From DATGIQ01 sp035295665 (GTDB taxonomy: Bacteria > Planctomycetota > Planctomycetia > Gemmatales > Gemmataceae): a DNA stretch of 11,809 bases. Position 1 is the stretch's first letter, and each line of letters opens with the position of its first letter. A program made the position numbers and the translations under genes. Positions 7,351-11,809 of the stretch are shown here, in pieces. The notes beneath the pieces were generated by a model. That model did not search any database and was not told the DNA's origin. It saw nothing but the letters and a program-made list of their open reading frames with translations. The DNA is taken from the NCBI GenBank assembly GCA_035295665.1, contig DATGIQ010000625.1, positions 1 to 11,809 on the forward strand, given 5' to 3'.

Positions 7351-9018
7351 TTACGGAACCGGTGTGCGACTTTGCACGACACGAAATCGGCTGGTAACGA
7401 AGGCGCTATCGGTCAAGGTCGCGTTGCCGGCCGGGTTGGCCCCGGAAACATGGAAATCGCTGAAGGCCGCGGATTGGTTGACGAAAATGTCACCCGTAAG
7501 ATTGCAAGACACCGCGGCCCCGCTGGCGGCGGCACGGCGTTCCGCGGCAGCCAGCACGGTGGCGTCCGTTGCATAGATGGCACAGGTGATCGCTCCCTTT
7601 TCCTCGGCTCCGCGGATCGCGCGCGTGATGCTGTCCTGGGTGTTTTCTGTGGCGATCACATACACGATGGGTCCGAACATCTCGCGCTGGTAAACCGATT
7701 CTTGCTCGGCCCGAACCTTGAGGATCAGCGGCGTGCGCATGCGGGCTTGGGGAAAGTTGGGATGCGCAACCGCTTTCGATGCTAGCACGACCTCCCCCCC
7801 ACCCTGCGGCGCGGTTTCCAGACGCCGGAGTGTGGCATCGCTTTGAATGGCTCCAAGGATTTCGACCGCCCGTGTGGGATCGCCCAGCAGTTTATCAACA
7901 CTGGCCGCCAGGGCCTGCGTGAATTCCTCAAAGCTGATGTGCTGACCGCCGGCACGGATGCCATCCCTGGGGACATAGATGTTCTGCGAAGTCGTACACA
8001 TTTGGCCGGAATAGAGACTGAGCGTAAATGCCAGATTGCGCACCACGGCATTCAGATCTAGGACGCTATCGACGATGACCGGATTCACGCCGGCCTTCTC
8101 GGTGAACACGAGCGCTTGACGGGCATTGGCTTCGATCCACTCACCAAACGCGGTGCTGCCGGTGAAATCGACCATGGCCACGTCGGGATGGCAGACCAAT
8201 TGCTTCGTGACGGGCTCCGCATGGGCATCGGCTACCAACGTCACCAGATTGGGATCCAACCCCGCCTCGCGCAACACGGCGCGGGCTGTTTCGACGGTGA
8301 TGGCGAGGGGGAGAACGGCGCCGGGGTGAGGTTTGACCACCACCGCGTTTCCCGCGGCCAAGTCGGCAAAAATGGCCGGGTAAGCGTTCCAGGTCGGAAA
8401 CGTAGACACGCCGACGACCGCCCCCACGCCGCGCGGTAGAATACGAAACGTCTTTTCCAATCGGGTCGGCCCGGTCTTTCCCGGCTTCTCCCACGTCACC
8501 CGTTCCGGGATTCGCTTCATTTCGTCATACGCATAGGCCACCGCCTCCAAGCCGCGGTCTTGTGCGTGGGGCCCTCCAGCCTGGAAAGCCATCAGGAACG
8601 GCTGTCCGGTCGTATGCATGACCGCAAAGGCAATTTCGAAGCTCCGCTGATTGAGCTGGGCGAGGATTTCCAGACACGTGCCGACTCGGGCTTCGATTCC
8701 CGCATCGCGCCAACTCGGAATGGCAGCCTTGGCAGCGGCCAAAAGGATATTCAGGTCCGACTTGGGATAGGGGATATCGAGGGCCATGCCGTAGGGCGAC
8801 ACTTCGCTGCCGACCGTGCCTATGGTGCCCGGCTGATCGATGGCGAACGGTTTGCCCAGCCGCGCTTCGAACGCGGCCTGGCCTTCTGCCTTGGCGTGTT
8901 CGCCGTAGATCTTCCCGCTGGGAATTTCGGGATAGCCACTCCAGTAGCGGCGCGAACGGATGGCTGACACAGCCGCGTCGAGCAGCTTGTGATGCCGCTC
9001 GAAGAGAGGATGGTTCAC
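7351..9018 (-). CDS. paaN: PaaN-type aldehyde dehydrogenase
   Basis: This 555-aa NAD(P)-dependent aldehyde dehydrogenase matches the stand-alone PaaN branch related to the dehydrogenase half of PaaZ, which oxidises the semialdehyde formed after ring opening in phenylacetyl-CoA breakdown. Diagnostic stretches include NHPLFERHHKLLDAAV (2-17), HTTGQPFLMAFQAGGPHAQD (135-154) and FPTWNAYP (207-214). Catalytic features: K229 in VVVKPHP, FTGSTAFG (285-292), E307 in TEKAGVNP, nucleophile C341 in SGQMCTTSQ, EMFGP (446-450). A GTG start at 9018 is chosen because AAGGAG lies 9 nt before it and VNHPLF is the family N-terminus; the frame extends to 9213 but that part is unlike the family. No ring-cleavage, epoxidase or PaaK/PaaABCDE genes are nearby, so a role outside phenylacetate degradation is possible. 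First gene of the paaN-E1-E2 unit, 37 bp before E1. Confidence 0.88.
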   Translation of the reverse strand: MNHPLFERHHKLLDAAVSAIRSRRYWSGYPEIPSGKIYGEHAKAEGQAAFEARLGKPFAIDQPGTIGTVGSEVSPYGMALDIPYPKSDLNILLAAAKAAIPSWRDAGIEARVGTCLEILAQLNQRSFEIAFAVMHTTGQPFLMAFQAGGPHAQDRGLEAVAYAYDEMKRIPERVTWEKPGKTGPTRLEKTFRILPRGVGAVVGVSTFPTWNAYPAIFADLAAGNAVVVKPHPGAVLPLAITVETARAVLREAGLDPNLVTLVADAHAEPVTKQLVCHPDVAMVDFTGSTAFGEWIEANARQALVFTEKAGVNPVIVDSVLDLNAVVRNLAFTLSLYSGQMCTTSQNIYVPRDGIRAGGQHISFEEFTQALAASVDKLLGDPTRAVEILGAIQSDATLRRLETAPQGGGEVVLASKAVAHPNFPQARMRTPLILKVRAEQESVYQREMFGPIVYVIATENTQDSITRAIRGAEEKGAITCAIYATDATVLAAAERRAAASGAAVSCNLTGDIFVNQSAAFSDFHVSGANPAGNATLTDSAFVTSRFRVVQSRTPVP

Positions 9019-9027
9019 GAAACGGAT

Positions 9028-9033
9028 CTCCTT
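9028..9033 (-). promoter_or_regulatory. Shine-Dalgarno setting the GTG start of the aldehyde dehydrogenase
   Basis: AAGGAG on the minus strand, within GGAAGGAGATCC, with a 9-nt spacer to the GTG at 9018. It supports a start 65 codons inside the longest open frame. Confidence 0.8.
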
Positions 9034-9079
9034 CCCTCTGCGGTTTCGGTTCGATCCATTGCGGGACCCTACACCATTT

Positions 9080-9108
9080 TTTGTATCCTGGGTGCTGGAG
9101 TCGAGCAA
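9080..9108 (-). promoter_or_regulatory. Candidate promoter of the paaN-E1-E2 operon
   Basis: On the minus strand TTGCTC (9108-9103) and TACAAA (9085-9080) are separated by 17 bp, giving a start point near 9073 and a leader of about 55 nt. Both boxes are imperfect, but the spacing and position are right. Confidence 0.4.
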
Positions 9109-9118
9109 GACAGACTCC
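9097..9118. promoter_or_regulatory. Inverted repeat over the proposed -35 of the paaN operon (possible operator)
   Basis: GGAGTC (9097-9102) and GACTCC (9113-9118) are perfect inverted repeats around 10 bases, spanning the proposed -35 box. The half-site distance of about one and a half turns fits a dimeric repressor or activator site; no regulator gene is in the window. Confidence 0.35.
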
Positions 9119-9135
9119 GCGGGAGCGACAGGGGT

Positions 9136-9149
9136 TGGCCCGCGGGCCA
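9136..9149. promoter_or_regulatory. Perfect 14-bp palindrome at the kmo -35 position (possible operator)
   Basis: TGGCCCGCGGGCCA is an uninterrupted perfect palindrome centred about 34 bases before the likely kmo start point, where a -35 box would lie. A partly overlapping CCAGG-C-CCTGG (9147-9157) follows. In GC-rich DNA such sites arise by chance at some rate, so the role is inferred from location. Confidence 0.4.
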
Positions 9150-9161
9150 GGCCCTGGGGGG

Positions 9162-9170
9162 TGGTATAAT
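9162..9170 (+). promoter_or_regulatory. Extended -10 promoter of kmo
   Basis: TGGTATAAT contains a consensus TATAAT (9165-9170) preceded by a TGn extended -10 element. There is no good -35 at the expected place, which is normal for extended -10 promoters and also suits activator dependence. Start point about 9177, leader about 40 nt. Confidence 0.65.
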
Positions 9171-9216
9171 CGCCATATCGAGACGATGACGTACAGCTAG
9201 GAGAACAGGGCATCAG

Positions 9217-10551
9217 ATGGCCACGCCCGAACAGCCCCGGTTCACGATTGTCGGCGCTGGGCTAGCCGGCGCGCTGCTGGCCTGCTACCTGGGCCGAGCG
9301 GGCTACCGGGTCGATGTTTATGAGAAACGCTCCGACCCCCGCTGCCAAGATCCGAACGGCGGCCGATCGATCAATCTCGCAATTTCCGCGCGCGGCCTGC
9401 AAGCACTCCGGGAAGTTGGCCTGGCCGACGAGGTGCTGGAAGCGGCGATCCCAATGCGCGGGCGGATGATGCATTCACGCACCGGGGCGTTGAGTTTTCA
9501 ACCTTACGGCAAAGATGAAACCGAATCAATCTACTCGGTATCTCGAGCGGACCTGAACCGGACACTGGTGAACGCGGCTGCCCGCTGTGCGTCGGTACAG
9601 ATGTTCTTCGAGAAGAAATGTGTCGGCGTCGATTTGCGGAGCGCACACCTGACCATCCTCGACGAAGTTTCGCACACTACCTCCGAGCTGGCAGGCGAGA
9701 CGGTCATTGGCTGCGATGGCGTTTATTCGGTTGTTCGGGCGCACATGCAGAAGGAGGATCGTTTCAATTATCAGCAAGATTACCTGACTCACGGCTACAA
9801 GGAGCTGACCATGCCCGCTGGCCCGCAGGGCTCCTTTGCGATGGAAAAGCATGCCTTGCACATTTGGCCACGGCGTTCCTTCATGCTGATTGCACTTCCC
9901 AACCTGGATGGCTCCTTCACCTGTACGCTCTTTTGCCCTTTCGAGGGCCCGAATAGTTTTGCCTCCCTGCAAACGGAAGGCGAGGTACGCCGTTTCTTTG
10001 GCGAGCAATTTCCGGATGCCCTTGCCTTGCTGCCGGGCCTGGCGGCCGATTTCTTCAAGAACCCGACGGGGTCGCTGCTCACTGTCCGCTGTAGCCCGTG
10101 GCATGTAGACGGTAAAGTCGTCTTGCTCGGGGATGCGTGTCATGCCGTGGTTCCGTTTCTGGGACAGGGAATGAACGCCGCGTTCGAGGATTGCACGGTG
10201 CTCAACCGCTGTCTGACCGAGCAAGCACCGAACTGGAAGGCGGCTTTTGCCACGTATGAATTACGCCGGAAGGTTCACGTCGATACGCTGGCCGGGCTAT
10301 GCCTGGACAACTTCATCGAGATGCGTGATCGCGTCGGTTCACAGACCTTTCTGCTCAAGAAGCGGTGGGAAGTCTTCTTGCACAAGCTCTTTCCAATGTG
10401 GTACTTGCCGCTCTACACCCTGGTTACGTTCACCTGCACTCCCTATGCAGAGGCGCTTCGCCGGGTCCGAAAACAAAATCGGATCGTGCGCAGCGTTGTT
10501 GTGCTACTTGCGGGGGGGGTGATTGGATTGATTACGTGGTGGTGCTGGTAA
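9217..10551 (+). CDS. kmo: Kynurenine 3-monooxygenase, membrane-anchored
   Basis: This 444-aa FAD-dependent aromatic hydroxylase converts L-kynurenine to 3-hydroxykynurenine with NADPH and O2. Seen: Rossmann GAGLAG (13-18) with E36; GGRSINLAISARGLQAL (48-64); RGRMMHS (81-87), holding the arginine that binds the substrate carboxylate in known KMOs; QPYG (95-98); GCDGVYSVVR (165-174); GDACHAVVPFLGQGMNAAFEDC (305-326); LDNFIEMRDRVG (363-374). The C-terminus SVVVLLAGGVIGLITWW (426-442) is a single hydrophobic helix, like the membrane tail of eukaryotic KMO. AGGAG lies 13 nt and AGGG 6 nt before the ATG. It is transcribed away from the paaN-E1-E2 unit. Kynureninase and dioxygenase genes are absent here. 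A run of eight G (10512-10519) sits in the helix codons. Confidence 0.93.
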   Translation: MATPEQPRFTIVGAGLAGALLACYLGRAGYRVDVYEKRSDPRCQDPNGGRSINLAISARGLQALREVGLADEVLEAAIPMRGRMMHSRTGALSFQPYGKDETESIYSVSRADLNRTLVNAAARCASVQMFFEKKCVGVDLRSAHLTILDEVSHTTSELAGETVIGCDGVYSVVRAHMQKEDRFNYQQDYLTHGYKELTMPAGPQGSFAMEKHALHIWPRRSFMLIALPNLDGSFTCTLFCPFEGPNSFASLQTEGEVRRFFGEQFPDALALLPGLAADFFKNPTGSLLTVRCSPWHVDGKVVLLGDACHAVVPFLGQGMNAAFEDCTVLNRCLTEQAPNWKAAFATYELRRKVHVDTLAGLCLDNFIEMRDRVGSQTFLLKKRWEVFLHKLFPMWYLPLYTLVTFTCTPYAEALRRVRKQNRIVRSVVVLLAGGVIGLITWWCW

Positions 10552-10562
10552 GAAGACGCGGT

Positions 10563-11054
10563 TCAAAGCGAACGATGCGGAGATTCCAACGCGGCCACTT
10601 GCTCGGATGGTTGTCTGGGCTTTTTCGGCTGCTTGACGACCAGTACCGGACAGCTGGCCCGGCGGACGACCTGTTCGGCCACACTGCCTTCGAAAAGGCG
10701 GTGTAAGCCCTGACGACCGTGACTACCGATAACGATCAGATCACAGTCGCGCTCGTCGGCTGTTCGCAGGATGGCAGTCACCGGGTCGTCCTCGCTCAGC
10801 ATGTATTCGATCTGGGGATGTGGTTCAGGAATCTGGATTTGTCTGAGATGCTCCCACAGACGTTGCTGATAAGATGCAGGCTGGAGCATGGAAACAGCCT
10901 CGCCATAGGTGACGTTTTCAGGCCCTAGAGTTTCAACGGCCTGAAGAACAATCAAGCGGGCACCCCATTCCTGAGCCATCGCCACAGCGTACGGCAACGC
11001 TTCCTGGGCGGGTTCCGAAAAGTCCGTTGGGTACAAGATCGTGCGAAATTGCAT
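10563..11054 (-). CDS. UspA-family universal stress protein
   Basis: This is a 163-aa single-domain cytoplasmic Usp. It begins MQFRTILYPTDFSE, with D11 at the end of strand 1, and carries the complete ATP-binding motif G-x2-G-x9-G-S at G110, G113, G123 and S124 (IGSHGRQGLHRLFEGS), so it should be of the ATP-binding type. The end CPVLVVKQPKKPRQPSEQ is the usual last strand plus a basic, variable tail of about 20 residues. AAGG lies 9 nt before the ATG. It converges on kmo with only 11 bp between stop codons and no terminator-like hairpin, so transcripts may overlap. A second, damaged Usp-like gene lies 314 bp away on the opposite strand, so this may be a small stress-protein cluster. Confidence 0.93.
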   Translation of the reverse strand: MQFRTILYPTDFSEPAQEALPYAVAMAQEWGARLIVLQAVETLGPENVTYGEAVSMLQPASYQQRLWEHLRQIQIPEPHPQIEYMLSEDDPVTAILRTADERDCDLIVIGSHGRQGLHRLFEGSVAEQVVRRASCPVLVVKQPKKPRQPSEQVAALESPHRSL

Positions 11055-11368
11055 GGCCAGCTACCTTTTTCCCCAAGTCTTCCATCACCCGGTTTCAAGT
11101 GCATGCAAATATCTTGCCAGAGCTAATTCAGGCTGCCGAGCCGTGCGCTTGGGTGTGCGGATACCCAAGCTATTGGTGCATTCATGGGCAAAAACTCACC
11201 GAGAAGAGCAACCGCGCATCAGGCCCGATGAAATCCCGACGGTTCCCATCACCAGGAGAGCAGGATTTATCCGTCGCCTAAACGTTGGCCTGACGAGAGC
11301 TTGCGGCCGGCAGGCTTCCCCGAAAACGACTTCGGCATGGCTCTTGCTTCGAGAACGGATCGATCCCC
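11055..11368. other. Intergenic region between the two Usp-like genes
   Basis: These 314 bases lie between divergent Usp-like genes, and I see no convincing gene in any frame. The one clear structure is the inverted repeat at 11147-11170. A minus-strand GATATT-like -10 occurs near 11105-11115, without a clear -35. Confidence 0.45.
11147..11170. repeat. Perfect 8-bp inverted repeat upstream of usp
   Basis: GCTTGGGT (11147-11154) and ACCCAAGC (11163-11170) are perfect inverted repeats around eight bases, about 95-115 bp before the usp start. No T-run follows on either side, so an operator or leader hairpin is more likely than a terminator. Confidence 0.5.
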
Positions 11369-11809
11369 TTGGACCATCTTCACGAGGTACGAGCCATTGT
11401 TGACCGGCTATTCGTTTTGCTGGATGAGGCGAACCCTTTGGCGGGGCCATATTCTCATGCATTGGAATGGGCATGGCACTTTGGCCTGCCCATCCATACC
11501 GCGGTTCTCCCCGCCGATCCGGCTCCGTCCAATGCGGATGGGCTTCGGGACTGCATGAATACCTACGCAAAGTACTGTTCTAATACACGGTCCGGTTCAT
11601 GCTGTCTGCTGAGCGGCGGTTCGCAGAACCGCGCGGGGCCCATCTCCACGCGGTTCTGCGAACCGCCGCTAAACGGACCCAACCAACCGGACGCTGTGTT
11701 GTACTGGACTCCTCATCGGCGGCAAGGTGGAGGAGGCGGCAGTCCGTGTGGCGCGCTGGCGGCACTGTCAGCTAATTGTCATTGGGCGATATGGCCGACC
11801 ACCCCGGTC
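11369..11809 (+). pseudogene. Universal-stress-protein-like gene interrupted by a palindromic element (continues past the edge)
   Basis: Two fragments in different frames together resemble a Usp domain. The first, open from 11294 and most protein-like from a TTG at 11369 (weak GGA 9 nt before), reads AIVDRLFVLLDEANPLAG then YSHALEWAWHFGLPIHTAVL, like Usp strand 1, helix 1 and strand 2. The second (frame shifted by +1, from about 11680) reads GLLIGGKVEEAAVRVARW then CQLIVIGRYGRPPR, like Usp helix 3 and strand 4 at the start of the ATP loop, and runs off the edge. Between them is the 91-bp palindromic element; removing exactly those bases puts both halves in one frame (joint reading YCSNTPTNRTLCC). 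The distance between HALEWA and LIVIGR is then about 80 residues, close to the intact Usp next door. The start is uncertain and may also be degraded. Confidence 0.6.
11589..11679. mobile_element. 91-bp nested palindromic element (REPIN/MITE-like)
   Basis: The element is bounded by GGTCCG (11589-11594) and its inverse CGGACC (11674-11679). Inside are two 22-nt arms, 11612-11633 and 11649-11670, that are perfect inverted copies around a 15-nt loop containing GGGGCCC. Each arm contains its own 17-nt palindrome: GCGGTTC-gca-GAACCGC (11616-11632) and GCGGTTC-tgc-GAACCGC (11650-11666). The DNA can therefore form one long hairpin or two small ones. Paired inverted palindromes are the architecture of REP doublets moved in trans by RAYT transposases; small non-autonomous transposons also look like this. 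No transposase is in the window and no target duplication is obvious. It sits inside a reading frame rather than in a spacer. Confidence 0.6.

Noticed and set aside
7314..7382. 23-codon upstream extension of the E1 frame
   Set aside because: It would overlap the end of the aldehyde dehydrogenase gene and is basic and unlike E1; MNTSTIIRPEKV is a natural start.
9019..9213. 65-codon N-terminal extension of the aldehyde dehydrogenase frame
   Set aside because: The extension is Ser/Arg-rich, would cover the promoter region, and the family N-terminus VNHPLFERH starts at a GTG with AAGGAG before it.
11041..11403. Plus-strand 120-codon frame over the usp start and spacer
   Set aside because: Begins antisense inside usp, has no ribosome site and no recognisable protein features.
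11196..11570. Minus-strand 124-codon frame opposite the damaged Usp-like gene
   Set aside because: Composition is Pro/Arg/Ser-rich shadow coding, and the opposite strand shows the Usp-like pattern.
11572..11706. GTACTG direct repeat (11572-11577 and 11701-11706) as a target-site duplication of the palindromic element
   Set aside because: The spacing of 129 bp is divisible by three, so excision there would leave the second half in the wrong frame; the 91-bp limits fit better.
11580..11765. Minus-strand 61-codon frame across the palindromic element
   Set aside because: It consists largely of the palindrome read in frame; no start signal and no family features.

Overview
The window looks like a chromosomal segment of a planctomycete (Pirellulales/Gemmatales-like). 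The best evidence is the large secreted protein at 2046-3701, whose N-terminus carries an arginine-rich stretch followed by ESLETRNLLS, the pattern typical of planctomycete surface proteins. The adjacent nusB-ftsY pair and GC-rich coding DNA fit this. No rRNA, tRNA, CRISPR array or phage genes were seen.

Layout. Everything from 1 to 9018 is on the minus strand: the N-terminal 140 residues of an NAD-dependent sugar epimerase/dehydratase (1-421, running off the left edge); ftsY (496-1413) and nusB (1460-1912), probably one unit read nusB then ftsY; the surface protein (2046-3701); and a three-gene unit read PaaN-type aldehyde dehydrogenase (7351-9018), fused alpha/beta E1 of a 2-oxo acid dehydrogenase (5217-7313), matching lipoyl E2 (4023-5186). 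Kynurenine 3-monooxygenase, kmo (9217-10551), is on the plus strand, divergent from that unit across 198 bp. A UspA-type stress protein (10563-11054, minus) converges on kmo.

The PaaN/E1/E2 unit with divergent kmo suggests a catabolic locus for aromatic or tryptophan-derived carbon: an oxygenase, a semialdehyde-oxidising enzyme and an acyl-CoA-forming complex. The E3 subunit and the other kynurenine-pathway enzymes are not here, so the substrate is not fixed. The shared intergenic region holds an extended -10 promoter for kmo, a perfect 14-bp palindrome where its -35 would be, and a GGAGTC-n10-GACTCC inverted repeat over the proposed -35 of the opposing operon.

The most striking structure is at the right end. 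A second universal-stress-protein-like gene (about 11369 to beyond the edge, plus strand) is split by a 91-bp nested palindromic element (11589-11679). Its two 22-nt arms are perfect inverted copies, each arm holds its own GCGGTTC-n3-GAACCGC palindrome, and the element is bounded by GGTCCG/CGGACC. The reading frame changes by exactly 91 mod 3 = 1 across it, and removing exactly 91 bp joins the two halves in one frame. This points to a REPIN- or MITE-like mobile palindrome that interrupted a gene.
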